64,000 bases of DNA from Clostridia bacterium (lineage in GTDB: Bacteria > Bacillota > Clostridia > Lachnospirales > Lachnospiraceae). The notes below the pieces were generated by a model, which did not search any database, had not been told where the DNA came from, and worked only from the letters and a program-made list of their open reading frames with translations. The position numbers and the translations under genes were made by a program. The stretch covers positions 271,779 through 335,778 of the forward strand of contig CAJTAK010000001.1 in the NCBI GenBank assembly GCA_910574255.1, read 5' to 3'. Positions 25,599 through 35,030 of the stretch are shown here, piece by piece. Positions within the stretch are counted from its first letter, which is position 1. The number at the start of each line of letters is the position of its first letter.

Positions 25599-26468
25599 AT
25601 GAAGATTATCGTTGATATGGCGGGAGGTTTTGGAAATCAATTATTTTGTTATTGCTTTGGATATGCTTTGTCAAGGGAAAAAAATGCGGAATTTGTGATT
25701 GATACAAGTATGCAGGATAATGGTATTGCCAGAAAATTGGAGCTTTTCAATTTTAAAGTGGTTTATGACAAAAGAATTTCTTATGTATATAAAAGAGACA
25801 TAGTAAACAGAGCAGTTATTAATAAATTAAGACGAAAACAAGCAGTTGGGTGGAATACAGAATATTATGAAGAAAATCGTTCTATTCAATATGATCCAGA
25901 AGTGTTTTGCATTAGAAGGAATACTTTTTTTATGGGAAATTGGCAGTCAGAAAGATATTTTAAGAAATATAGAGAGGAACTGTTGCCGCTGTTGGCACCT
26001 GTTAAGAAAAGGACAGAGAATGTAAATATGATTATGGAACATGTGGCAGGTGAAGAGAGTGTGGCTGTTCATATCAGAAGAGGGGATTATCTCCAAATTA
26101 ACGGAGATTTGCCCCTGAGTTATTATGAACAAGCTTTTTGCTCCATGCATGCCAAAATAGATAGTGGGTTATCATTTTATATTTTTTCGGATGATTTAGA
26201 TTATTGCAGGAATTGTTTTAAAAATCATGAAAAAAAGTTTCATATTATCTATATGCAATATGAATCCGATAACACTACATTAGATGATTTGCTTATTATG
26301 AGTAAATGCAGACATATAATCACCGCAAATAGTTCCTACAGCTGGTGGGCGGCATGGTTAAATCAAAATCCGCATAAGATTGTAATTTGCCCGGAATGGG
26401 GGATGTGGTCAGGCGACTTTTACCCAGAGGAATGGGAAAAAATACCTATTTTGCCCCTTTCCCCATGA
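25599..26468 (+). CDS. Alpha-1,2-fucosyltransferase family GT11
   Basis: The 289-residue protein begins with MAGGFGNQLFCYCFGYAL, has VAVHIRRGDYL near residue 155, YIFSDDLDYCRNCF and the TANSSYSWWAAWLN block, the classic GT11 set. GT11 enzymes transfer L-fucose from GDP-fucose to the 2-position of a sugar, often galactose. GDP-fucose genes are not in the window. The coding end overlaps the convergent sugar-phosphate transferase gene by 23 bases. The DNA is A/T-rich compared with the genes around it. Confidence 0.88.
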   Translation: MKIIVDMAGGFGNQLFCYCFGYALSREKNAEFVIDTSMQDNGIARKLELFNFKVVYDKRISYVYKRDIVNRAVINKLRRKQAVGWNTEYYEENRSIQYDPEVFCIRRNTFFMGNWQSERYFKKYREELLPLLAPVKKRTENVNMIMEHVAGEESVAVHIRRGDYLQINGDLPLSYYEQAFCSMHAKIDSGLSFYIFSDDLDYCRNCFKNHEKKFHIIYMQYESDNTTLDDLLIMSKCRHIITANSSYSWWAAWLNQNPHKIVICPEWGMWSGDFYPEEWEKIPILPLSP

Positions 26469-27867
26469 TTACAACCCATACAGTCATAAGAAGAATCTTT
26501 ATATCTGCCAGGAGAGACCAGTTGTCAATATATTCCAGGTCCAATTTTAAGATTTCCTGAAAATCTGTGATATCGTTTCTGCCGCTTACCTGCCAGAGGC
26601 CCGTAAGTCCGGGTTTGATGCTGAGTCTGCGGCGATAGTACAGCTCATATTGTTTGAACTCATCTACGGTAGGGGGGCGTGTCCCTACAAGACTCATCTG
26701 TCCCAAAAGTATATTAAAAAACTGCGGGAGCTCGTCAATGCTGGTTTTTCGTAAAAAAGCGCCGACCTTTGTGATGCGCGGATCATGCTCCATTTTGAAG
26801 AGAGGTCCGCTCATCTCGTTATCGGCCATCAGTTCCTGTTTTCTGTCCTCTGCATTGATATACATGGAACGGAACTTGTAAATCTTAAAATTTCTTCCGT
26901 TTTTTCCTACCCGAAGCTGTGAGAAAAATACAGGTCCCGGAGAGTCCAATTTGATTGCACAAGCTACAAAGGGAGTGATAAAAAGCGTGATAATACAGCC
27001 GACAAATGCTCCGAGAATATCAATCCCGCGCTTTATAAAAAGCCGGCGATAGTCAAAGGAATTGGCTTCATAGGATAAGACGGTGAAGCCGGCAAAGATT
27101 TCTGTTGTTTTATGGGCTACTACATTGTCAAAATAGTCAATATTTACATGCACCGTGATTCCCATACTTTCGAATTGCTGAATCAGCGTTTCCAGCTCCT
27201 GTTTGGAATAATCCGGCAGATGAAGGAAAACCTCGTCAACGACGGCAGTTGTAAGGATATCATACAGAGTGGACCGGTCTGCGATTACAGGGATATTATG
27301 GACAGCTGTGCCGGTTAAGCCCTTGTCCAAAATTGCAAGTCCTGAGATCTCAAAGCTCCATTCGGGAGCGGAAAGAAGGCGATCAAGAATTTTTTCCCCA
27401 TAAGCGGCCGTAGTAATTACAATCAGCTTATTGCTACTGTTGCTGTTTCGGTAAACTCTGGTAAAATACTGCTTGATAAGCAAATGGCAAATGTAAGTAA
27501 AGACGATATTATAAATAAAAAAATAGAAAAAGATAAGCCGGGAAAAATCCTCTGCAAATTTGGCAAAAAACAGAAAAAGGCTTAAAAATAAAATGAGAAC
27601 ACTGTTGTATTTGAATACGGCAACAAATTCTACAAAATATCCTCTTTGGAAAAATGCCGTATTCCAGTCAAATAAATAAGAGGAAAGCAGATGAAAGAAT
27701 AGAATACATATAATCGTAGAGATATACGTTTCCGCATAAAGCCGGTAGCTGGCCGATACGCCTCTTGTAAAGACTGCCAGAACAAATGACAGAATGATGC
27801 ACAGGCATTCAATTCCTAGGATAGTATAGTTCTGTATGATACGTTGTTTTTGATTAAGATTCGACAT
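26446..27867 (-). CDS. Polyprenyl-phosphate sugar-1-phosphate transferase (WbaP/CpsE-like), initiating enzyme
   Basis: A 473-residue protein with four to five membrane spans at the N-terminus, a central CoA-binding-like domain, a re-entrant hydrophobic segment near 280-300 (RGIDILGAFVGCIITLFITP) and the catalytic bacterial sugar transferase domain: KLDSPGPVFFSQLRVG, FKIYKFRSM, LRKTSIDELPQFFNILLGQMSLVGTRPP. It loads the first sugar phosphate onto undecaprenyl phosphate and starts repeat-unit synthesis. It is on the opposite strand to its neighbours and is downstream of the DUF6056 gene by 22 bases. Confidence 0.93.
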   Translation of the reverse strand: MSNLNQKQRIIQNYTILGIECLCIILSFVLAVFTRGVSASYRLYAETYISTIICILFFHLLSSYLFDWNTAFFQRGYFVEFVAVFKYNSVLILFLSLFLFFAKFAEDFSRLIFFYFFIYNIVFTYICHLLIKQYFTRVYRNSNSSNKLIVITTAAYGEKILDRLLSAPEWSFEISGLAILDKGLTGTAVHNIPVIADRSTLYDILTTAVVDEVFLHLPDYSKQELETLIQQFESMGITVHVNIDYFDNVVAHKTTEIFAGFTVLSYEANSFDYRRLFIKRGIDILGAFVGCIITLFITPFVACAIKLDSPGPVFFSQLRVGKNGRNFKIYKFRSMYINAEDRKQELMADNEMSGPLFKMEHDPRITKVGAFLRKTSIDELPQFFNILLGQMSLVGTRPPTVDEFKQYELYYRRRLSIKPGLTGLWQVSGRNDITDFQEILKLDLEYIDNWSLLADIKILLMTVWVVIMGKGAK

Positions 27868-27889
27868 ATGCTTTCCTCAAATCAGGACC

Positions 27890-29236
27890 CTATTCCTCCG
27901 CTTTTTCTTCCGGAAAAGCAACAATGGTGTGAAGTCCGAAATAATTACTGGTATTGCCGTTCAGCCAGTGTGTAGGATATCCCTGCAGATCCTCCAGCCC
28001 GTAAAGACCGTTGAATTTCGTTTTGGGTTCGATGCGGTAGGTAACAATGTCTAAGATTCCCGCGTCCCGCTGCATAAGAATAGAATCAATTCTTCTGTTA
28101 TAAACACGGTAGGTATAGCCGATATCCAAAAGTCCGTAGCTATACTGAATGCAAAAGACGGCCAGCAGGCTGCATGCGATGCCGCAGGCCCATTTTACCG
28201 TATTTTCGTTTAATAGTAAAGAGGCACAGTAGAGAAGACCGGCGGTCAGGAACAGTACCGTGCCCAACGCAGCCCGTTCCGGATATTCTGTTACCACGAG
28301 CATAACATAATTGTTGGCCAAAGCGGTAATGCCGAACAGAGCGGCAATCCATTTCCGACAGGCTTCTGTATTCTGATAAAAGACAAGGACCAGAAGAAAA
28401 ATGTAAGCAAGCAGGAAGGGAAGCAAATATTCATAAAGCATTTGGTTGCAGACACTGAGGCGTCCTCCATAAGTGAGGAGGAATCCCGTATTTTCGGAAC
28501 TGCTTTCAAGACGGAGATAGTTGCCGGGAGCGGCAATCATAATAAGAAAGCCGACGATTTGCGAGCCGAAGCCAAGAAGCATCCAGCGAGGAAGCTTTTT
28601 GCCGAGCCTTCTTCCGGTAAGAAGCAGTATTCCTGTGAAAAAGATACCTGCCCCTGAGGTGTTTTCGTTTCCCCAGCCGGCCAGGAGGCCAAGTATGGGC
28701 ATAAAGCCAATCAAAATTTTATTTGATAATAATTTTCCTGTCATAACATATTGGTAGTATGGCCAGATAAAGGTAAAAATAAAGACAGCCGGCCACAGAT
28801 AATTGCAGGCGCCGATAAGCCAGAGAAAATCCTGTCCAAAGGCGGGCACAGCAAACCAAATACACAGATGTACGGCCAGATAAATAAGAAGATGTCCCTT
28901 TTTGGCATGAACTGAGGCATAGCGATAGATAAGATATGCCAGCCAGCAATAAGCGGCTGTGTTAAAAATGTTGAACACAGGCTTTCCGATCAGCAAAAAT
29001 ACCGTGGCAATAAAATGAGTGATAATCCGTCCGCCCCAGCTGAAATAATGAGCATACATGGATAAACATGCCCCCCAAAGTGTAGTAATACTGCTGCGAT
29101 CATACCAACTGAAGGTATAAGAGTAGTCGTCGGCCAGCATGGGAGTGAGAAGGTTAAAAAGCAGTATGGCAAAGCCAAAGCCGATTGTCATCAGGTAAAA
29201 AATAGTTTTTTTATTTTTAAAAAGATTGTTCAGCAT
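27890..29236 (-). CDS. DUF6056-like polytopic membrane protein, probable GT-C fold
   Basis: The 448-residue protein has about eleven membrane spans. After the first span is LADDYSYTFSW with the Asp pair expected of GT-C transferases; GACNYLWPAVF and GWGNENTSG are typical of the DUF6056 group. Such proteins occur in glycan loci of Firmicutes and may transfer sugars from lipid carriers outside the membrane, but activity is unproven. AGGAG precedes ATG 29236. It shares an operon with the initiating transferase gene downstream. Confidence 0.72.
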   Translation of the reverse strand: MLNNLFKNKKTIFYLMTIGFGFAILLFNLLTPMLADDYSYTFSWYDRSSITTLWGACLSMYAHYFSWGGRIITHFIATVFLLIGKPVFNIFNTAAYCWLAYLIYRYASVHAKKGHLLIYLAVHLCIWFAVPAFGQDFLWLIGACNYLWPAVFIFTFIWPYYQYVMTGKLLSNKILIGFMPILGLLAGWGNENTSGAGIFFTGILLLTGRRLGKKLPRWMLLGFGSQIVGFLIMIAAPGNYLRLESSSENTGFLLTYGGRLSVCNQMLYEYLLPFLLAYIFLLVLVFYQNTEACRKWIAALFGITALANNYVMLVVTEYPERAALGTVLFLTAGLLYCASLLLNENTVKWACGIACSLLAVFCIQYSYGLLDIGYTYRVYNRRIDSILMQRDAGILDIVTYRIEPKTKFNGLYGLEDLQGYPTHWLNGNTSNYFGLHTIVAFPEEKAEE

Positions 29237-29281
29237 ATGAAAGGACTCCTATATTTTTTATGAAGATGAATGAACAATGAA

Positions 29282-29310
29282 AGTATAACAATTTTGCGGT
29301 TGAAAAGCAA
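29282..29310 (-). promoter_or_regulatory. Promoter for the DUF6056-initiating transferase unit
   Basis: On the minus strand TTGCTT (29310-29305), 17 bases, TATACT (29287-29282), about 45 bases before the start at 29236. It diverges from the promoter at 29324. Confidence 0.6.
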
Positions 29311-29323
29311 CTGCAACATTTCC

Positions 29324-29353
29324 TTGTCAAAGGCAAGAGATCTGTTATATACT
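29324..29353 (+). promoter_or_regulatory. Promoter for the polymerase/GT-C operon
   Basis: TTGTCA (29324-29329), 18 bases, TATACT (29348-29353). Transcription would begin just before the polymerase gene at 29387. Confidence 0.55.
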
Positions 29354-29386
29354 AGTTGCAAATACAGAGAATGGAGTAATAGAAAT

Positions 29387-30616
29387 ATGAAGAGCCATAA
29401 TAAAGGGCTGCAAGACCTGCTCTTGAAGCTTTTTTTAATAGTTTCACTTTTTTTCCCGGCATTCTACAGTATCTTTGATGCTGATTATTTAGCAGAGTAT
29501 TTTGTCGGTCCTTCTGCCGCATATATGATCTTAGTTCTGTATCTGACATGTCAGCTTGTGCGGCTGCGGACAATGCCGGAGGGAAAAAGCTTTTGGATAT
29601 TTCTGGGGATTATTCTTCTGTACAATGCTGTTTCATTCTATTATAATGCAAAATACCTTCACTGGTATTGGGAGCAGATTAATAATACAATCGCATTTTT
29701 CCTGCTTTTATTTTTGCTGGGATATGGGGTACGGATTCAGGAAGAGACTGAAAAACTAATATCTTTTTTTATAAAGGCTGTTACGTGTTCTAATATTCTC
29801 AGTCTTATATATTTTGCGGCTGGTTATACCAGCTTTATTATCTGCAATAATCATCCGGTGTTTTATCGGGCGACAGATGATATATATTATTATGAATTCC
29901 GTCATTATTGGCTCTACAGCCATAAAAGCGACTATTCCGTTATGCTGCTTTGCTTTTTGGCCGTATGCCTGTGTTATAGAAAAGAATTTAAAAAGAAGTA
30001 CGGCTTTTGGATAACAATGGCTGTTCTAGGCGCTGCTCTTGTGACAACCCATTCCTGGACAGGATATGTGGCAGGAGTAATATTAGTGGCAGCTGCAATA
30101 TTGGATTGTATGGATATGAAAAAGCTTTTAAAAAGCCGGCGGGGGAAACTGGCCATGTCATTGGCAGCAGCGTCAGGAGCGCTTGCAGGCGTAATTATGC
30201 TGAGCCAGAGAGATCTTTCTACTATAGGGGACAGGCTTCCTATATGGAGAGCCGTTGCTGGTGTCCTCAAAGAACGCTCCCAGGGCCTGGGGCTCAGATT
30301 TGGAGAATATCCAATTCTGACCGAGAAAGGTTTTACAGTGACAAATGCTCACAATGTATTCCTGAATCAAATGCTGCGTTTTTCGGTTCCGGCAGGCATC
30401 ATTTTCACGGTATTAATTCTGATGATTGCAGGGTATTGCATTTATAAAAGCAGAACCTGGCTGTCACTTGGCCTGTGGGTAGGCTTGCTTTTGCTGTTTA
30501 ATATGGATTATTCTCTGCTTAATTATGAAGTGGCGATGGTATTGCTTTGTGCATATTTTGTATGCATTTTCCCGAGAGTCAGTAAAAAGAGGGAAGCGGT
30601 AGGAGATGAGCTATGA
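29387..30616 (+). CDS. O-antigen polymerase/ligase-like membrane protein (Wzy type)
   Basis: The 409-residue protein has about eleven membrane spans and a longer outside loop with RDLSTIGDRLPIWRAV and TVTNAHNVFLNQMLRFSVP, the GR-PIW and AHN-L patterns typical of the Wzy/WaaL (PF04932) family. It should join lipid-linked repeat units or move the glycan to an acceptor outside the membrane. ATG 29387 is chosen because GGAG lies upstream and the promoter lies inside any longer reading. It overlaps the next gene by four bases. Confidence 0.82.
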   Translation: MKSHNKGLQDLLLKLFLIVSLFFPAFYSIFDADYLAEYFVGPSAAYMILVLYLTCQLVRLRTMPEGKSFWIFLGIILLYNAVSFYYNAKYLHWYWEQINNTIAFFLLLFLLGYGVRIQEETEKLISFFIKAVTCSNILSLIYFAAGYTSFIICNNHPVFYRATDDIYYYEFRHYWLYSHKSDYSVMLLCFLAVCLCYRKEFKKKYGFWITMAVLGAALVTTHSWTGYVAGVILVAAAILDCMDMKKLLKSRRGKLAMSLAAASGALAGVIMLSQRDLSTIGDRLPIWRAVAGVLKERSQGLGLRFGEYPILTEKGFTVTNAHNVFLNQMLRFSVPAGIIFTVLILMIAGYCIYKSRTWLSLGLWVGLLLLFNMDYSLLNYEVAMVLLCAYFVCIFPRVSKKREAVGDEL

Positions 30617-32481
30617 CAAAACAACAGGGATTTTTGCGGAATCTGGCCGGACAGTGCACAATCGTTCTTTTTTTTCCGGCGGCATTTCTTATGCTGGCAT
30701 TTTTGTCGGGAATGGGGCCGAGGACGCATGGGATCAGACATTTGGGTGCGGCGGTGCTTCTTGCGGCAGCAGTTGTTTTTATGCTGTTTTTATGGCTGTT
30801 TTTGCTTGTCAGGGATAAGAGGTCACTGGAGAGTCTAAAAAGCAAAATCAGCAGAGAGCGCTGGCTATATGGGATACTGCTTCTGTCCGGCATTTTAAGA
30901 AGCTTTAGCTTGAATGTTATGCAGCGCTGGGATGCAGGGGAGTATTACTATAGGCTTGGGACAGCCTGCGAGAATTTTGACTTTACATGGGAAGCCTTTT
31001 TGGAGCAGTTTTCTCTGTGCGGACATCCGACTCTGGGATTTGCGCCTATCTATGCCATAGGGGACTATCTGGCGCCGAGAAGAATCTGGGGTATGGAGCT
31101 GATGAATCTGGCACTGACATTGGCTGCCATAGCTTGTATTTATCAGATTCTGAAAAAAATTCTTCCGGAAGCAGGAGACAGGCGTTTGGGATTGTATATC
31201 TTGCTGGTTTCCTTCTGCCCTTTGTTCCTTGGCACCTTTCAGCAGTTTAATCCAGATACGGGAATTGCTTTGTTTGCAATTTTTGTGATCCATAGCTGTA
31301 TCTACAGACAATATCTTCTTTTGTTTTTCTGGAGCTGTGTTGTAGTTCAGACAAAGGAAACGGGTATTGTTATGCAGGCAGGCCTTGTGCTTGGGCTGGT
31401 TTTCTATGACTTTTTTACAGAAAAGAAGGCCTTGAAGGTCAGGATTAAAACCGTGTGGAACAATCCCTGTACCTGGATAACAGGAGCCAGTGTGCTGCTT
31501 CAGCTTGGTTATATGAAGCTGATAGGAGGTCTTACCAAATGGGCCTCTCCGGAACAGCAGCAGTTTCGCTGGGATAGTGACGGAATGAACTGCTTTGGAT
31601 TTCGGGGTGAATATATTTGGACAAAATGGAAGCAGTTTTTCATTTTGAATTTTAACTGGATCTATGTGCTGCTTATTATTCTTGGGATCCTTTTGGTGAT
31701 TTTGGGCAGGAAGTATATACGAAGACTTCCGCAGGGAATGGTTCTTTTGTGGTCTGTGAGCGGCAGCCTGTTTTTATTTTTGAACTTGTATATTACAGGA
31801 GCTTTGGCGCGGTATAATCTTTTCTGTGATTTGGTATTGGCAATTACCGCCATTGCTGTGATAGAGAAAATCTTGCCTGAGAATTTCAGGCATACAACAG
31901 CGGCATTGTGCGCCGGACTTATGCTGCTTCAAAGCTTTTTGACCGTAGATCCCGTAAGCAGGCTGGTATTTCCTCATGTAAAGACTGGAACAGTGGATAT
32001 GCTTTATATGCAGATGCCTTCAGAGGAACTCTATTACGGAGATCCAATAGTTTATAACTATCAATATACATTTATTGATAAGGCGCTGGATTCTATTCTT
32101 GCTGATACTTATCAGGGAGGACGGCTCAACATTGTACATTTTGGGGATACTTATGAGGACGGCGCTCATTTTGGCGGGAATTGGTATCAGGACTGGATTC
32201 CCTACCGGATAAGCTGGGACAAAGAGGCAAAAAAACGAGTTCATTATGAAAATGATGATACCGTCCGTATCAATGTCTTTGGGGAAGAGATGCTGAATGA
32301 AAGCTTTGAGAACGGTACGGCAGTCGGAATAGATACAGGCGTGCTGATTTTTCTGCCGCAGTTTGAATATCCTCAGGAGGAATGCTTGGATAAGCTAAGA
32401 CCCTTCTTTGAAATAGGGGATAAAAAGACCTGGCGATCAATTTGGGGATGTGTGGATTACTATGAGCTGAGTGAAAAATAA
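30613..32481 (+). CDS. GT-C-type polytopic membrane glycosyltransferase
   Basis: The 622-residue protein has about ten membrane spans in residues 1-430 and a soluble C-terminal domain of roughly 170 residues. RWDAGEYYYRLG after an early span (about residues 106-117) supplies the acidic residues expected of GT-C enzymes, and QTKETG appears mid-protein as in GT39/GT83-like transferases. It should use a polyprenyl-linked sugar on the outer face. The exact family is uncertain. It is coupled to the polymerase gene by an ATGA overlap. Confidence 0.7.
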   Translation: MTKQQGFLRNLAGQCTIVLFFPAAFLMLAFLSGMGPRTHGIRHLGAAVLLAAAVVFMLFLWLFLLVRDKRSLESLKSKISRERWLYGILLLSGILRSFSLNVMQRWDAGEYYYRLGTACENFDFTWEAFLEQFSLCGHPTLGFAPIYAIGDYLAPRRIWGMELMNLALTLAAIACIYQILKKILPEAGDRRLGLYILLVSFCPLFLGTFQQFNPDTGIALFAIFVIHSCIYRQYLLLFFWSCVVVQTKETGIVMQAGLVLGLVFYDFFTEKKALKVRIKTVWNNPCTWITGASVLLQLGYMKLIGGLTKWASPEQQQFRWDSDGMNCFGFRGEYIWTKWKQFFILNFNWIYVLLIILGILLVILGRKYIRRLPQGMVLLWSVSGSLFLFLNLYITGALARYNLFCDLVLAITAIAVIEKILPENFRHTTAALCAGLMLLQSFLTVDPVSRLVFPHVKTGTVDMLYMQMPSEELYYGDPIVYNYQYTFIDKALDSILADTYQGGRLNIVHFGDTYEDGAHFGGNWYQDWIPYRISWDKEAKKRVHYENDDTVRINVFGEEMLNESFENGTAVGIDTGVLIFLPQFEYPQEECLDKLRPFFEIGDKKTWRSIWGCVDYYELSEK

Positions 32482-32501
32482 GATTGCTTAATGAGTGTGC
32501 C

Positions 32502-32530
32502 TTGCACAACAAAAGTAAATGTGTTATAGT
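32502..32530 (+). promoter_or_regulatory. Promoter before the GT-C/rfbFGH operon
   Basis: TTGCAC (32502-32507), 17 bases, TATAGT (32525-32530), 38 bases before the start at 32568. It could drive the long run of genes up to 48242. Confidence 0.6.
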
Positions 32531-32567
32531 TCAAAAGAGATATTTGGGATAAGGGTATGTAGGAGCA

Positions 32568-34181
32568 ATGAAGGAAAGCATAGAAGGAATAAAAAGACAA
32601 ATAGATAAAATCAACAGAGAGAAAGCCTGGAGATGGTTTGCAGTTATATGGCTTGCGATTTTTCCTTTTTTGTGTTGTGCGGCTTATTGCCTGAAAACAG
32701 ACAACCTGATCAGTGATCTGTATCTGCCAGCCGGGCTTTGGAACGATGATATTATCTATTATAAGGAAGTGGAAGGCATCGTCCACTATGGGATTCCCCA
32801 GGGGTACTTTGGTTACAGCGATACCCATGCTCTGGTGGGCTCTTTCTCTGTGTGGAGTCCGATGCTGTTGGTACCCTGGAGTATCTGGGGACTGTTTTTT
32901 GGATGGAATTATATGTCGCCCATCTGGTGCAACATCGTTATGATGATGCTGGGTATGGGCTTTTTTGCGTTCCTTGCGAAGCCGAACAAGAAGCAGGTAT
33001 TTTGGCTTTCTGTGTTTTACGCGCTTTTTATCCGTCTGACTCGGTATGCCTTAAGCGCTCATGTGGAATCAACCGTGTATTTTATGGTGATGCTGCTCAT
33101 GGCTCTTGTGTTTTATCTACGAAGAAAGGATGCCAGGCAGAAGCAGGCCCTGATTGCCATGATTGTGATTACCATGGTTCTTACGTGGATGCGTCCTTAT
33201 TATATTATTTTTCTGGCGGTTCCCGGTTATTACCTTGTGAAAAAGAATCGGAAAAACAGCTGGGTGATGGCAGCGGTTACCATTGTAACGGCGGGGGTCT
33301 ATTTTCTTATTTCCAAATACCTCTGTGCGGCTTATCTGGATGGCGGAACTCTTTTTGATACCGAATTTATTACCCGGTTTTTCACCCACGGATTCCTTTC
33401 CGGGGTTAAAAATGTTCTCTATATTCTCCTTGAAGGCTGTGATACTTTTATGAAGTATCTTGGGAGCGCTATTTCCACAGGACACTCTTTTGGGGAAAAT
33501 GCAGGAATTTCTTTTGCTATTGTGTTTGTAGGATTTGTATACAAGCTTGTAATTGCCGTCAGGGAGAAGGATAAAGAGACAACCCTTCGGTATGGATACT
33601 GGACCAGTTTTTTTGTGATTATGTTTCTGGCGATTATCTTTATTTTCCGCATATCCAGCGGACAGAAGCATCTTCTGGGCTTTACGGTGATCGGAATTCT
33701 CCTGCTGGCTATGGATGGGCTGTCGGAGGGAAAGATGTGGATGATTGCCCTCATGTACAGCTATCTGTTCGTGATGATGACACTGGATTCCACCTCCTGG
33801 GACATCCCTTATGATATGGAGGGTGCCGTGCATGCAGAGCTTCAGGCAGGAGAGGAGGTACTTCATAAAGAGATTCAGATAAAAGAAGGAGGGCCGTCCT
33901 ATGACAATACGATTATATGGGTGTTTGATGATGTGGTGAATGAGGAATATGTCTACAGCAGATGGCAGATGCTGTATGCATTGCCTCCCGGAATGGGAAT
34001 CAATATGTGTCTGTTTGATAAAATCGAATCAGATTTCAGCAATATTCAGTCCAAATATATCTTTACCGTGCCCGGAGGCCATACAGAAAAGCATCTGAAA
34101 GAGCTGGGGGCAAGAAAGCTTGTAGAATATGGCGGCTGTGTAATATATGAACGAACTGACGGAAGATACAGGGAAAAGTGA
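32568..34181 (+). CDS. Polytopic membrane protein, probable GT-C glycosyltransferase
   Basis: A 537-residue protein with about ten membrane spans and a C-terminal soluble part from about residue 415. GLWNDDIIYYKEVEGIVHYG follows the first span and carries the paired Asp typical of GT-C transferases; MRPYYIIFLAVPGYYLVKK appears mid-protein. No precise family is recognised. AGGAG is only two bases from ATG 32568, so the true start may be slightly different. It is the first gene of the unit that continues with rfbFGH, which ties it to the dideoxysugar. Confidence 0.68.
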   Translation: MKESIEGIKRQIDKINREKAWRWFAVIWLAIFPFLCCAAYCLKTDNLISDLYLPAGLWNDDIIYYKEVEGIVHYGIPQGYFGYSDTHALVGSFSVWSPMLLVPWSIWGLFFGWNYMSPIWCNIVMMMLGMGFFAFLAKPNKKQVFWLSVFYALFIRLTRYALSAHVESTVYFMVMLLMALVFYLRRKDARQKQALIAMIVITMVLTWMRPYYIIFLAVPGYYLVKKNRKNSWVMAAVTIVTAGVYFLISKYLCAAYLDGGTLFDTEFITRFFTHGFLSGVKNVLYILLEGCDTFMKYLGSAISTGHSFGENAGISFAIVFVGFVYKLVIAVREKDKETTLRYGYWTSFFVIMFLAIIFIFRISSGQKHLLGFTVIGILLLAMDGLSEGKMWMIALMYSYLFVMMTLDSTSWDIPYDMEGAVHAELQAGEEVLHKEIQIKEGGPSYDNTIIWVFDDVVNEEYVYSRWQMLYALPPGMGINMCLFDKIESDFSNIQSKYIFTVPGGHTEKHLKELGARKLVEYGGCVIYERTDGRYREK

Positions 34182-34190
34182 GGAATGCAG

Positions 34191-34970
34191 ATGAAAGCAG
34201 TAATATTGGCCGGAGGATTCGGAACCCGAATCAGCGAGGAGAGCCACCTAAAACCAAAGCCCATGATAGAGATCGGAGGAAAACCCATTCTCTGGCATAT
34301 TATGAAGGGCTACTCTCATTATGGAATTCATGATTTTATTATCTGCTGCGGCTATAAGCAGCATGTGATAAAGGAGTGGTTTGCGGATTATTATCTCCAT
34401 AACAGTGATGTGACCTTTGATTTTACTCAAAAGAATGAGATGACCGTGCATAATAATGTGGCGGAGCCCTGGCGGGTTACCCTTGTAGATACGGGGCTGA
34501 ATACCATGACAGGCGGAAGAGTGAAGCGCGTACAGCCCTATATTGGGGAGGAATCCTTCTTTTTGACCTATGGAGACGGGGTGGCGGATGTAAATATCCC
34601 CAAGCTGCTTGCATTTCACCGCAGCCATGGAAGGATTGCAACCCTTACGACTGTGACTCTGGATCAGAGATTCGGCGTTCTGGAGGTGGAGGATGACGGG
34701 AGAATCGGCTCCTTCCGGGAGAAGGCGGAACAGGACGGAGGACGGATTAACGGCGGCTTCATGGTATTGGAGCCGGCCATCTTTGACTATTTAGAGGGGG
34801 ATGAGACTGTCTTTGAGCAGAAGCCTCTGCAGACCTTAGTGGAAGAGGGACAGCTTATGGCTTATCGGCATAACGGCTTCTGGCAGTGTATGGATACAGC
34901 CAGGGAAAAGGAAAAGCTAGAGAAGCTGTGGGCTTTGGGAAAAGCCCCCTGGAAGATCTGGGAGGCTTAA
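34191..34970 (+). CDS. rfbF: Glucose-1-phosphate cytidylyltransferase
   Basis: The 259-residue nucleotidyltransferase has MKAVILAGGFGTRISEESHLKPKPM at the N-terminus, then KPMIEIGGKPILWHIMK, LTYGDGVADV and GGRINGGFMVLEP, the pattern of the RfbF/DdhA group. It makes CDP-glucose from glucose-1-phosphate and CTP. ATG 34191 is preferred over 34185 because GAGGA is six bases before it. It is the first step of CDP-3,6-dideoxysugar synthesis and is followed by rfbG and rfbH. Confidence 0.94.
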   Translation: MKAVILAGGFGTRISEESHLKPKPMIEIGGKPILWHIMKGYSHYGIHDFIICCGYKQHVIKEWFADYYLHNSDVTFDFTQKNEMTVHNNVAEPWRVTLVDTGLNTMTGGRVKRVQPYIGEESFFLTYGDGVADVNIPKLLAFHRSHGRIATLTTVTLDQRFGVLEVEDDGRIGSFREKAEQDGGRINGGFMVLEPAIFDYLEGDETVFEQKPLQTLVEEGQLMAYRHNGFWQCMDTAREKEKLEKLWALGKAPWKIWEA

Positions 34971-35030
34971 AGAAATACTCTGGAAGAGAGGAATATTCAT
35001 AGAGAAGAGGTTAAAAGGAGAGGTATATTG

